Program-made: the position numbers and the translations under genes
Shown: one piece after another, positions 44,977 through 55,200 of the stretch
Position numbering within the stretch: the stretch's first letter is position 1
Layout: the number at the start of each line of letters is the position of its first letter
Notes under the pieces: generated by a model
Seen by the model: the letters and a program-made list of their open reading frames with translations, nothing else
Told to the model about the DNA's origin: nothing
The model's database searches: none
NCBI GenBank assembly: GCA_963556255.1
Contig: OY744611.1
Span: 4,499,730-4,563,729 of the forward strand
Source of the DNA: Allolobophora icterica
Lineage: Eukaryota > Annelida > Clitellata > Crassiclitellata > Lumbricidae
DNA: 64,000 nucleotides
Direction of reading: 5' to 3'

Positions 44977-46068
44977 ATGCCTGTGGATAAATTCGGACAT
45001 ACTGATGTTGGATACTCGGAAAGAATAATTGCCGGAGGAGTTACATTGTCTCAAGCAAATGCTACTTTCCTTCGTATGGATGGAACAAACGCCGCGACCG
45101 AGAATATTAATTTAGATTCTCATAAACTGGTCAACGTGTTAGAACCTACTAATTCCCAAGATGGTGCTACCAAAAATTACGTAGATATTAATAGCGGTGT
45201 AAACAAAGTTTCTAAGACTGGTGACGTTATGACCGGCAATCTATTTTTAAGTGTGGGCTCGGATCGTCAACGTAATATGGGGTGTAAGGATCTACGCGGA
45301 AACAAACTGTTTGCTTTGATACTGGGTAATCTGTCAAACAAAATAGAAGGTTATTTAAACCAACCTATAACGTTGCAATCGATCGAAGGTTTCTTGTGCA
45401 AAGTGGGAACGGAAAATATAATTCGATTCGGTAAATCGTCCAGTGACCATAAAATCGATGTTTACCAAGATATCGTTATGAGACAAAAATCTATAACCGA
45501 TTTAAAAGACCCCGTTAACCTTCAAGATGCCTCCACCAAAAATTACGTCGATAACGCTCTTAGTAGAGCGGATAATATTGCTCTTAAAAAGTGTCATATC
45601 GGATACATACCTATTTTGGAGGCTGATGAAAGTGTTACCGGATTTATCGCTAGTGCTAGTTCAACTGTTACTGACAAGTATCAAGCGTATGGAGCTTTCA
45701 ATAGTCTAAATGCAGATGGTTCAAACGGAACATGGATCGCGGATAGTAGATCAATCCTAAATGTCTGGCTGCAGATAAAATGTCCTGAGCCTGTTAAAAT
45801 TTGGAGAATTGCGTTGAAAGCGATAAGACACAACAGAGGCACATACCAGATTACAAACTGGATTTTAAACGGAAGTAACGATGGATCAACGTTCACCCAA
45901 TTACTAAGATCGACGCAGGCATTATTAAACACCGAAGCTGCTCCGTCATTTTTTAATCTTACAACGACTCCGATTGCGTACCAGTATTACAGACTTACAG
46001 TAACAAGCAACCCCAGTCACACTGTGGTAGGAGTAGAAGTCCTACAATTATACGTGTACGACACATAA
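44977..46068 (+). CDS. Fibre-like protein 2 (longer paralogue)
   Basis: The 363-residue paralogue of the upstream gene has the same MPVDKFGHTDVGYSERIIAG start. It has two shaft blocks, PTNSQDGATKNYVD and DPVNLQDASTKNYVDNALSR. Between them is a KTGDVMTGNLFLSVG segment, the classic D-x-M-T-G-x-L motif of phage tail fibres, absent from copy 1. The C-terminal discoidin-like head is conserved in layout (ASASSTVTDKYQAYGAFNSL, WLQIKCPEPVKIWRIALKAI) but diverged in loops. This is what one expects of tandem receptor-binding genes changing specificity. The N-terminal DNA of the two copies is almost identical, so duplication or gene conversion was recent. Confidence 0.72.
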   Translation: MPVDKFGHTDVGYSERIIAGGVTLSQANATFLRMDGTNAATENINLDSHKLVNVLEPTNSQDGATKNYVDINSGVNKVSKTGDVMTGNLFLSVGSDRQRNMGCKDLRGNKLFALILGNLSNKIEGYLNQPITLQSIEGFLCKVGTENIIRFGKSSSDHKIDVYQDIVMRQKSITDLKDPVNLQDASTKNYVDNALSRADNIALKKCHIGYIPILEADESVTGFIASASSTVTDKYQAYGAFNSLNADGSNGTWIADSRSILNVWLQIKCPEPVKIWRIALKAIRHNRGTYQITNWILNGSNDGSTFTQLLRSTQALLNTEAAPSFFNLTTTPIAYQYYRLTVTSNPSHTVVGVEVLQLYVYDT

Positions 46069-46748
46069 TGAATACATAAGACAAATATACGAGGGGGCTG
46101 TCCGGACAATTCCTTCTCCGGGGCTGGTTCTAAAACTGAATCATTGCTGTAACGAACGACCAAAAGCAAGAGCAAAAAAAACCGAAAATATATACGGAAA
46201 CGGATACTAGATTAAATTAGAAGGCTGATATATTAGCTTAAACTTGTGGTCGTTAGATATATACAATTGTCTGAAAAATTTCGATTGGCAAGATCTGTGT
46301 GCTAGCACTAGCATATCATTCCATGCTAAGACTTAAATCAAGGCGACAGGCCTGCCATGGAAGGTCTCCTTAAAAGAGACCGTAGCAGAATCGACGATTT
46401 TTATACGACCCCGAAAGAACACACACAAAATGCCATCCATACTAAGACTTAAATCAAGGCGACAGGTCTGCCATCGAAGGTCTCCTTAAAGGAGACCGTA
46501 GCAGAATCGATGATTTTTATACGACCCCCTAATGAACTGGTAATATCCGCGCTGTGGTAATGTATTGGAATAATCCTTTCATTTCCAAAAGACAGCGAGA
46601 AGCATATATGCTTAATGTATTTGTCTATCATAGTCAAAATTATAATATTTCAGTAATTCAGTCTAATAACAATTATGTCTATCGTAATCGTAATCTTTAA
46701 GTTTTCTCATGCGTCCAAAAGCGAAGTTATGGAAACCAGCTTATTTTT
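46069..46748. repeat. Two 113-bp repeats with GGTCTCC/GGAGACC hairpins, 3' of the minus-strand gene
   Basis: Copies begin near 46322 and 46436: CTAAGACTTAAATCAAGGCG, ACAGGCCTGCCAT, then the hairpin GGTCTCCTTAAAAGAGACC, then GCAGAATCGACGATTTTTAT and ACGACCCC. The second copy has a compensated hairpin (CTTAAAGG), so both stems pair. A third copy is at 47676-47800 inside the intron. No gene is seen in 46069-46748. Confidence 0.75.
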
Positions 46749-49330
46749 TTACAGAATCATTCTACTGGTACCGGCGATGGGTGAACTCGGTTCCAGGTTA
46801 ATATCCATATCAAGCAGGTCGTCAGACAGATTTGTTCTTCCTACTTCCGCTTCAGCACAATGTTTATAGAACTCTGTAATAGCTTTATCGTCAAGGATAG
46901 GTCTCTCTGGGTTGACGTCTGTATCATCTTCGAAAACATGATCTGGATTTACAGCAAACGGCAATTTGGTTGCTGGAAAGGTGGGCACGTTCACCGGCGT
47001 AATGTCAAGACATTTGTTATGTACAGATATATTGAATTCCAATTTCAGCCTATTAGCAAGTTCATTGTCTGTGATGAGATGCTCCTTAATACGGTTATGA
47101 TGACTTGAGAACTGGGAAAACGTCAAACCACAAAATAGAAGGCGCGGATAGGTTTTGATAATAGTTGTGAATGCAATATATCGTTGAATGGTCGCATAGG
47201 CCACGTTGAATTCCTGAGGGAACCATTGTTTAACAATTGCATCTGTAGGCGAAAATTTACGTGCGGTCAAATAAATCAATCCACGGTGATAAGCCATTAC
47301 AAGATGCAGATTTGTTGTCATTCTTTCTTGTTCAGTGACCACCAAGTGTGTCTTTTTAATGGAATCCAAATCCAATAATTCAAACTTATTGATAAAATCA
47401 AGATTCAGAATCCATTCAGATTCATCAGCACTATTTTCCATCTGTTCATATTTTTCAATACGTTCTCGTATTTGTGGGAGAATTTTGGATTTGAAATTCT
47501 CTGTGTCAGATGGACCCGACGCTTTTGAAGAAATGAGACCACCAGTGGCGGAGCAGGGTTTTTGGGACCCCTTCAGCCCTCTTCGATCTGAAACAAAAAA
47601 AACGCTATTCCAAAACACTTGGCGATTTTGCGATATTTGCATCAATCGATCAATTTAAATAAATTTAGTTTATTCTTGAAAGCATCAAAGGTCTCGTTAA
47701 AAAGAGACCTTAGCAGAATCAACGATTTCTATACGGTCCCTAATGAACACAAAGTGCCATCCATGCTATGACTTAAATCAAGGCGACAGGCCTGCCATCG
47801 AACCTCTGCAGAATCGTTAACATTCAGACTACCCCTGGCGAACAACACTAAAGATACAGCGGTCTCGTTTTGCGAGACCTCTGCAGAATCGTTAATATTC
47901 AGACTACCCCTGGCGAACAACACTGAAGATACAGCGGTCTCGTTTTGCGAGACCTCTGCAGAATCGGTAATATTCAGACTACCCCTGGCGAACAACACTG
48001 AAGATACAGCGGTCTCGGTTTGCGAGACCTCTGCAGAATCGTTAATATTTAGACTACCCCTGGCGAACAACACTGAAGATACAGCGGTCTCGTTTTGCGA
48101 GACCTCTGCAGAATCGTTAATATTCAGACTACCCCTGGCGAACAACACTGAAGATACAGCGGTCTCGTTTTGCGAGACCTCTGCAGAATCGTTAACATTC
48201 AGACTACCCCTGGCGAACAACACTAAAGATACAGCGGTCTCGTTTTGCGAGACCTCTGCAGAATCGTTAATATTCAGACTACCCCTGGCGAACAACACTG
48301 AAGATACAGCGGTCTCGTTTTGCGAGACCTCTGCAGAATCGTTAATATTCAGACTACCCCTGGCGAACAACACTGAAGATACAGCGGTCTCGTTTTGCGA
48401 GACCTCTGCAGAATCGTTAATATTCAGACTACCCCTGGCGAACAACACTGAAGATACAGCGGTCTCGTTTTGCGAGACCTCTGCAGAATCGTTAATATTC
48501 AGACTACCCCTGGCGAACAACACTGAAGATACAGCGGTCTCGTTTTGCGAGACCTCTGCAGAATCGTTAATATTCAGACTAATACCCCTGGCGAACAACA
48601 CTGAAGATACAGCGGTCTCGTTTTGCGAGACCTCTGCAGAATCGTTAATATTCAGACTAATACCCCTGGCGAACAACACTGAAGATACAGCGGTCTCGTT
48701 TTGCGAGACTTCTGCAGAATCGTTAATATTCAGACTACCCCTGGCGAACAACACTGAAGATACAGCGGTCTCGTTTTGCGAGACCTCTGCAGAATCGTTA
48801 ATATTCAGACGAACTTGGGAAATGGGGTTTTTTCCTGGACACTTGGGTTTTTTGCTTGGGTTTTTCTTATTTTACCATCATCATCATCATCAAAGTCTGC
48901 AGAAAACCTACCTTGGGTTTTCTTGGGTTTTTTAGTGTCCCAACTTGGGTTTTTTCATTTTTCTACAGTGGTAACACTGCAACGCAATATGATTACAAGT
49001 CATAGTATGAACGGAGGTTCATAAGTTATTACAGGAGTCGAATTTAACTGTAGGCAGCCACTAAGTGCGCCCATCACGTCCTACTAAGCAATTGAGAGTG
49101 AAAGACTTGCTCAGTAAAAAGGAATTCGATACAACGATTCAGAAGCACTTACCTTTAGACCTAACAATCTTCCCTTTCGCTGATTTACGCAACAAATCGC
49201 GAATCGTCTGTAACTTCTTCTCAAAGCTGACTCTATCATTGCGGATTTAAAAAACGGTGTTAATAACTGAACGTATATCATCCTTTGATGATTTAGCGAT
49301 ATCCAATATGAAATCTGCACCGTCAGACAT
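46749..49330 (-). CDS. Spliced Polinton gene of unknown function (two exons)
   Basis: Exon 1 (49330-49153) starts MSDGADFILDIAKSSKDDIR and ends AAAG/GTAAGTG. Exon 2 (47587-46749) starts after TTTTTTTTGTTTCAG and reads DRRGLKGSQKP into an 838-nt open frame to the TAA at 46749. The junction is in frame, giving 1,017 nt (338 residues). Exon 2 contains YATIQRYIAFTTIIKTYPRL and LLFCGLTFSQFSSHHNRIKE, helical by eye, and an acidic C-terminus. I do not recognise the family. A TAA at 49247-49249 interrupts exon 1 in the same frame, after INTVF, while the frame beyond (NDRVSFEKKLQTIRDLL) looks coding. The copy is therefore probably broken, or the start is further in. The intron holds the hairpin array. 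Confidence 0.6.
47676..47800. repeat. Third copy of the 113-bp hairpin repeat, inside the intron
   Basis: Reads GGTCTCGTTAAAAAGAGACC, TTAGCAGAATCAACGATTTC, TATACGGTCCC, then CCATGCTATGACTTAAATCA and AGGCGACAGGCCTGCCATCG. It runs directly into the tandem array, so the array probably grew from this copy. Confidence 0.75.
47806..48810. repeat. Tandem array of 13 hairpin units (75-78 bp) in an intron
   Basis: Each unit holds GGTCTCGTTTTGCGAGACC (a 7-bp stem) followed by TCTGCAGAATCGTTAATATT, CAGACTACCCCTGGCGAACA and ACACTGAAGATACAGC. I count 13 hairpins. Most units are 75 bp; two (near 48580 and 48660) have an extra ATA, giving 78 bp. One hairpin has GGTTTGC in place of GTTTTGC. Because lengths are multiples of three there is a 341-residue frame on the minus strand, but it lies in the intron and has no independent support. 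Confidence 0.9.
48811..49152. other. Intron 5' part with CTTGGGTTTTTT repeats
   Basis: Contains ACTTGGGTTTTTT-type words at 48826, 48838, 48852, 48913, 48922 and 48943, and a short (ATC)n run at 48876-48892. No coding feature. Confidence 0.5.
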
Positions 49331-49539
49331 TTTGAAAAACAATGATGCAACCTGACCTGAATAAGCGCGCAGAATTTTGAACTGTGAACTGTGATTGGCC
49401 AGCGCCGTCGACTTGTAAGCATGACTGTGAACCCCGCGTTTATTTGCGAGTTGGTACCAATGCGCCATCCAGCAGCCACTCATCGATCCACACCTATCAT
49501 AAGTCCTGTTACTCATCTCTGCCTGTTTAAAAGAAATAA

Positions 49540-49640
49540 ATCTAAATTACACAGCTCGAGGGTAGAATCGAACTCACGACCCTTCGCTTGCCCGGCGGAA
49601 AGCTTAACGCTGCACCACCGATGCTCAGTTAAGCGAGGAA
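49540..49640 (-). repeat. tRNA-like SINE head inside the Polinton
   Basis: Read on the minus strand it has GGTGGTGCAGCGTTAAGC (A box-like) and GTGAGTTCGATTCTACCC (B box-like), about 35 bases apart. The stems do not close into a full tRNA. It lies between exon 1 of the spliced gene and the right terminal repeat, so it inserted into the element or was carried by it. Confidence 0.5.
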
Positions 49641-49690
49641 GGAAAGAAAGGTATTTGTACGCATTCACCTTCCGACACCTAGCGAGTATA

Positions 49691-49954
49691 ACTTTCGCTC
49701 CGATAACCACACAAAAATGACAAAGGCGCGTTAACGAACTATCCCTTATATCTATAGGCCTAACTGATTTTTAATTAGATGATAAATGTTCCTGAACCAT
49801 AATGACATACATGCTATTTTACGATCTCGCTACATGCCGCGTGGGTTAGATTCCACCTTAGACCTTGATGCACCTGCGATTGGCATTTGCACCTGTGATG
49901 GGCATTTGCACTGTTTACTGAACAGTGGCCTAGAATCGAACCAATTGTACTACT
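49691..49954 (-). repeat. Right terminal inverted repeat of the Polinton, 264 bp
   Basis: Reverse complement of 31077-31340, ending ATCGAACCAATTGTACTACT at 49954. No mismatch seen. Confidence 0.95.
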
Positions 49955-49960
49955 CAGAAT
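49955..49960. other. Right target-site duplication of the Polinton (CAGAAT)
   Basis: Matches 31071-31076 exactly and abuts the inverted repeat. Confidence 0.95.
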
Positions 49961-50830
49961 AAACGTAAATTCGGATTTAATACAATTCGCAGAAGAGGTA
50001 AGCGAAAACAAACTACTGTAGTGGTGTATAGGACACGCACAGGCATTTGATAGAGATAGCGAGACAGAGTGAAAGGGAGGCAGACAGACAGTCAGAGAGA
50101 CAGACACAGAGATGGAAAGACAGACAGGCAGAGAGAAATGAGCAGAGCGTATGCGTGGCTGGAATGCACTACATGCAGCGTTTAGACTAGATAGGGGAAT
50201 GGCACCTGTAGTCAAGCCACGTAGTGTGCTCGTATTCGAGCATGTGTAAAATATGTAGACCAAGCGACGCCGACCGGTAGAGCATTTAAGCGAAACGTTA
50301 AGGTTGTAAAGTCGCTCAGTCTGTCGGTCGTGCTCACTGCTCAGTCGGTCGGAGTCGCTTCTGGAAGCTCTTGCTGCTTTGCGAATGTTCATCGAATAAG
50401 TTACACTTCAACACCCGAATGTTCTTCGACTGCTGGTCGGCAACCTCGAATCTCGCGCGATCAACGCATACACTACACAACTTTATTACTAAGTAGGCCT
50501 AAGCCTATTAACACTGAAACTTTGAAACAGAAAAACATCGACGATGCAGGATTGATAAAGCAAAGTTGAAAAGCAACGCATAGACTGCGCAAGAATAGGT
50601 CAAAATGGAGCTGTTTAGAGCACCGACTGACACATTTTACAATCTCGGTATGAGGACAGAAGTTATTACAACCAATTGAAATGTAACAACAGTCAATTTA
50701 AAGTTCAAACAAATCAGGTGCGTAACTTTGGTCTAGAAAGAGGGATACCGGATTTTGCATTGTTTCAGCTTCGCGACTGTTAATAATAATAACGACATCG
50801 TTTGTATAACAAGCATAATAATAATTATAG
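49961..50830. other. No gene seen right of the Polinton
   Basis: Includes a CAGACAGACAG-like run at 50085-50130 and a region rich in GTCGGTC words at 50315-50355. Short ORFs have no family resemblance. Confidence 0.4.
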
Positions 50831-50836
50831 GCTTGA

Positions 50837-50895
50837 TGATGATGATGATGATGACGACGACGACGACGATGATGATGATGATGACGATGATGATG

Positions 50896-50994
<99 letters not shown>

Positions 50995-50996
50995 GT
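50837..50996. repeat. (GAT)n / (GAC)n / (AAT)n compound microsatellite
   Basis: GAT/GAC units to 50892, then about 34 AAT units. It creates Asp, Asn, Ile and Tyr homopolymer frames. Confidence 0.95.
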
Positions 50997-51060
50997 AATT
51001 GCGACAATTATGATGGTGAGCACACTGATGATAATGCTCGGTAATTGCTTTGAATCTTGA

Positions 51061-52426
51061 GGGCTTCCTCAGATAAAAGAATAATGGGCAGAAACAATGG
51101 GTATGAAAAGTGAGGGATACGGTACCATCCAATGCAAGAAGTGGGGTACGGATATCCCTCGCACCCTCGTAAATTACATATATGCAGCAAATGCGTCAAT
51201 CTGTCGCCATTAAACTCTTCGAAACCATTGGAAACCGCCTATTAGGCCTACTTATAATTCAACAGTTTTTGTTATTTTCCACACGATAGGAAGCATAATA
51301 TCAATTTGTCATTCGATAAAAGTAGCACTTAGATCATTCGGATCGCTTGCCAATTCCGACTTATAAGGTGGTTCTCTTAATCGTTATCAATCTATTTCCT
51401 GTGTAAATACTGGAAATACAAACGATGTAATACAAACGATGTAATACAAACGATGAAAGCAATTTAATATTTCGTTAATATTTCTATTTAAAGAACAGCT
51501 GCATGAAAAAGATGAACAGAACAAAGCTCCTTCTAGTACAACGGTAAGATTGTGCTCTATATTTCTAAATACTCGAGCAACAAGTTTAACAGTATATTGA
51601 ACTCCTTGGCGATCTCACTTGAAGCGACTTTCATCGTAATCTATCTTTATCTTTCTCTGTTTCTTTCTATCCTCTCTGTCTGTCATCCGTTGACAGAATA
51701 ATTGACTTGTTGCTCGAGTATGTCAACGGACATTAAAATTCTAAAGTGTTTTCTCCATTTCTGAATTGTTTTGTTTACGTGAATTTAATACACATGTTGG
51801 TGAGGCTACCAATTAATCAGTGAACATGCACAAGAATGCAGCACCTTCAGGAGAATATCCTGAAGCAGGGAAACATTTTGGTTAGCCTACATAAATCACT
51901 CACACAATGAGCAGGTAACAAAAAACTCTACCAATTGTACTAGATGGGATGAAATCCCAATACAATTCTAAGTGATAAATTTAAGAGAAAAGCGGGTGTT
52001 TCGTAAAAAATATGAAGAATAAGTAGAGTGTGAACATGACTGAAGTTCATGAGATTACCTCTGAGATGGGAGCATGAATATGGGAAAGCTTAGAATCGTC
52101 AGTTAGCACCAACCATGGCCATAGGGCCTAATGGAAAAACCGACAGTTAATAAATTATAAAGCCTGCACAAATTACCTTTGGACTATTATGAAATACATA
52201 TCATTTGTCAATGGATTCCACATATTTTAAAATGATACTTTGAAGATTTTAGCAACTAGATAACTCTTGTAATTTGCAGTGAATCTAGTCTTCTGAACCG
52301 GTTGAAATGCATGTTACGGTATACGCTAAAGTATACTTATTTGGTATTCTCATAGCACTCTATTATAAACTAATCGTGATATCCAATATTATCTTACACG
52401 TAAATTTGCATTTGTTTGCATTTTAG
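51061..52426. other. No gene seen; small tandem repeat and inverted repeat
   Basis: ACAAACGATGTAAT is repeated three times at 51418-51452. A 17-bp inverted repeat (ATACTCGAGCAACAAGT) has arms at 51569-51585 and 51705-51721. Otherwise unique sequence upstream of the F-box-like exon. Confidence 0.5.
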
Positions 52427-52613
52427 TTGTACGATCTTCCACTGGAGATATTGGACATTATCTTACAAAAGTCCTATCTGCATTGGATATTGAATTCATC
52501 AACAAAGCAGAGAGACGAAGAAGTTATCAGGTCTCTCATATCAGTCGACGTTTGCTTCAATCGAAGAATTACCGGACAACGGTTCAAGAGGGCAAGCTGG
52601 CGTTACCTGAAAG
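52427..52613 (+). CDS. F-box-like exon
   Basis: The exon is flanked by TTTGCATTTTAG and a GTTAGAT donor (CTGAAAG/GTTAGA). It encodes LYDLPLEILDIILQKSYLHW and later VIRSLISVDVCFNRRITGQR, an LP-x-E-I...I...L start with a later C/W-R-I-x-x..F pattern, as in F-box domains that recruit substrates to SCF ubiquitin ligases. It ends in phase 1, as needed by the following candidate exons (53178, 56333, 60152). No start codon is in this exon. It is a likely internal exon of a host gene. Confidence 0.45.
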
Positions 52614-53177
52614 GTTAGATATCTTCCAAGTATTACCGTATACTTTATTTACCTCAGCCACAAGCGATTACTTTGATGAAATATTATAATCTTAAAACTT
52701 TCAGAGTGTCAATATCGTCACGTATTATGGTTAACAAGTTATCCAGACATTTCAAGTACCTCACAAAAGCGCCACCAATGTAATAGGGGCGCATTAAAAG
52801 ATTTTTTGATTGCTTATAAATACATCATGTAATGAAACAACTGGAAGATAGTTCAATCAGGCACAATATAAATACCGGGTACAGAAAACTTTAAATTCGT
52901 ATCTTATAAACCACGGGACGCGAAAAATTAATAGGTCAGACAATAATTTTTGGAACTCTTAGGGCCAAAAACCGAAAGAGCGGATGTGACTTTGCACCTG
53001 GTTCATGATGTTTTAGAGATAGACATTATTGGCTTCAATTTAGTCTTTCAAGTTTAATAACCTTCATCACCTCCGTTTCTATTTACTTCAAACAAAAATG
53101 CGCCCCTATTGATGATGTGTTGTAATGTAACACAGCTGTAATATTATTCAAAACTAGAGATAGTTTTGTCTGTTCAG

Positions 53178-53466
53178 ACTTCTTTGGAAAATCCAAGAAA
53201 CGATCTACAATCATTAGAAACAGCAGAAATTATCTCTTAGAAAATATTGAACCAAATGACGAGTTAATTGCTTCACTGTTGTCTCTCAACTGCATAACGG
53301 AGGAACAAAGTCATTTAATTCAACGAAAACGTTTAAACCGAGATAAAAAACGCCGAAATTTTGTACGTCGTGAGATTCTTCGACGAGACAAAGTTTTCAA
53401 ATTTTGTCAAGTGTCTTCGACAAACCAACCAGAAGACAGTGGCAAAGATCATGGAAAACGGAGGAG
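53178..53466 (+). pseudogene. CARD-like exon with frameshift
   Basis: After a TGTCTGTTCAG acceptor the frame reads RNYLLENIEPNDELIASLLS then LNCITEEQSHLIQRKR, typical of the first helices of a caspase-recruitment or related death-fold domain. From about 53350 the expected pattern shifts frame: TNQKTVAKIMENGG, a plausible last helix, is in another frame before an AG/GTTAAC donor at 53466. The exon length does not fit the phase-1 joins of its neighbours, consistent with an indel. Either this copy is a pseudogene or the read has an error. Confidence 0.45.
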
Positions 53467-53499
53467 GTTAACAATTCAAACTTTACCCAAATAATGTGC

Positions 53500-54770
53500 T
53501 CTTGGAGGTCCATTGCTTATCATCATTCTCGTAATAGTTTCTGTAGGGTTGTCAGAGAGACAAAAAGGTGCGACAAGTCGATGCTGCAGTAAGATATGCA
53601 GGTATATATTAACGAGTAGGCTAATAGAAGTGTGCGCTTACGATAGAAAATGGAAAAGTAGGCCTATTGTGTATACGGTGAGCGAATGAAGAAAGGACAA
53701 ACTAACCAAACACGTAGCAATGACTTACTTCGTATGTGAATCATCATAGAAATATGATATAGCGCTAGATCACTCTCCAAATTATATCATGAACTGTCAT
53801 GAATTGGTCTTCCGAGCCAAATGCTCTTCCTGCTCCGACGGTGACGTCTTGGAATTCACACGCCGGCATTTTGGCATTAAGTTCAACCTGTCTGTCTGTA
53901 TTGTATGCATGTGTGTGTATATATATACATATGCATGCATGCATAAATGCATGCATAATACATACATACATACATATATTCATACATGCATACTGACAGA
54001 GAAACAGATAGACAGACAGACATACATACATAGGCCTACAAACATACAGACATAGACACATAAAATTATGTGTAATTATTCGCACTTACATGCATACATA
54101 CAGACAAGCACAGACAAGACAGACAAGCACAATTTTATACATATTACACGCAAAGAAGCATACAAAAGGGCATAGATAAATATATAGGCCTTCTGACGTC
54201 CACAAGTACGTAGGCTACATACCCAGACATGCATATCTCAATCGTCGGTCGATGTAATTGTGCATTGTTTTGACGACAGATGCCACATGACAAAGACCAC
54301 ATCCAGTGATTGTCAGTATCTGATTGGCGAGTATATATACCGAGTGATGTGCGTTCAGAGACATCCAGGAGGCGTTTGAAGCAGTTGATCGTTCTGGGTT
54401 GCACAGGTATCATTCCTATAGACACTTAGGTTTAACAAAGGCTTTTGATAACGTCGACCGCTCAGGTCTACTGCATGGTTTGTTAGAGACAGATTTAAGC
54501 AAGCTTTTGACACTGTCACCTGTTCGGGTTAATGTATATCTAGCTAGGTTTATAATCTAGCTGCATGCGTTTCCTAGGAAAGTTAGACACACTTGACCCT
54601 TCATATTTACGGACTTCGCAAGATTTCCGCCGTTCTGTTTTCTAGATGGAAGAAGGTTTTTGACTCCGTTACTAATTAAGAACCGAAATCAGTGACAAGG
54701 GCACATGACATTGCATTAATTAGCTACACACACAAACACACACACACACACATACAATTATACATTATAC
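53500..54770. other. No gene seen; CATACATA simple repeats
   Basis: ATGCATGCATAAATGCATGC and ACATACATACA runs occur at 53925-54050 and 54090-54130, with a (CA)n at 54728-54752. Likely intronic or intergenic. Confidence 0.45.
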
Positions 54771-54772
54771 AG

Positions 54773-55048
54773 GGTTTTTTCAGCCGGAACGAGCCGGAAC
54801 GGCGTTCCGGCACCTTTTTTCAGCAACTAAAAATAGTTTCTGTAGGGTTGTTTTTTTATTTTAATAATAAAAACAATAATTTTGTTATTTTAATTTAATT
54901 TCAGTGTTTTTTAAAACTGTTTTCAGTGTTTATTCAGACCCCTGCCAACACCCAATCCCGTTTTTCTCGTGATTTTAGCCCGCCCATAAATGTTGCGTTC
55001 CGGAACCTATTGTTCCGTTCCGGAACCTTTTTTTCTAGAAAAAAAGCA
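54773..55048 (+). repeat. Dispersed repeat family R2, copy B
   Basis: Begins GGGTTTTTTCAGCCGGAACG, contains CGGCACCTTTTTTCAGC, TTTAGCCCGCCCATAA and ends GGAACCTTTTTTTCTAGAAA. It matches copy A (9655-9905) in order and spacing. An inner TTCCGG palindrome set is more complete here. Confidence 0.6.
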
Positions 55049-55200
55049 GTATAATATATGTATATAAACTATATATATAATTTATATATATATATATATA
55101 TCCGTGCATCGCGTTGCATTAGCTATATATATGTATATATAAATGGGTTTGCATGCATGTAAATATATGTATATATGCACGTATGTTTGTATGTACGTTT
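55049..55200. repeat. (TA)n-rich block
   Basis: Alternating TATATA and TGTATATA words between R2 and the small secreted-protein gene. Confidence 0.7.

Larger units (their letters stand above)
31077..49954. mobile_element. Maverick/Polinton (adintovirus-like) element, 18.9 kb, complete
   Basis: It is bounded by 264-bp terminal inverted repeats and 6-bp target duplications. It carries the family's defining genes: retroviral-type integrase, protein-primed family B polymerase, packaging ATPase, adenain-like protease, and capsid-candidate proteins. Gene order left to right: integrase (minus), then ATPase, minor capsid, pX-like, dUTPase-like, membrane protein, DUF8207-like, pVI-like, major capsid, SAP/NUMOD-like, polymerase, protease and two fibre-like genes (all plus), then one spliced minus-strand gene. 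The integrase and polymerase each carry one frameshift, so this copy as read is not autonomous unless those are sequencing errors. The near-identical repeats point to a recent insertion. Confidence 0.96.

Noticed and set aside
47806..48810. Regular palindromic repeats that superficially resemble a CRISPR array
   Set aside because: The sequences between hairpins are the same in every unit, so there are no spacers, and the context is eukaryotic with no cas genes.
49814..50392. 192-residue ORF crossing the right TIR end
   Set aside because: It spans the element boundary and a CAGACAGA repeat, so it is a chance frame with no conserved features.
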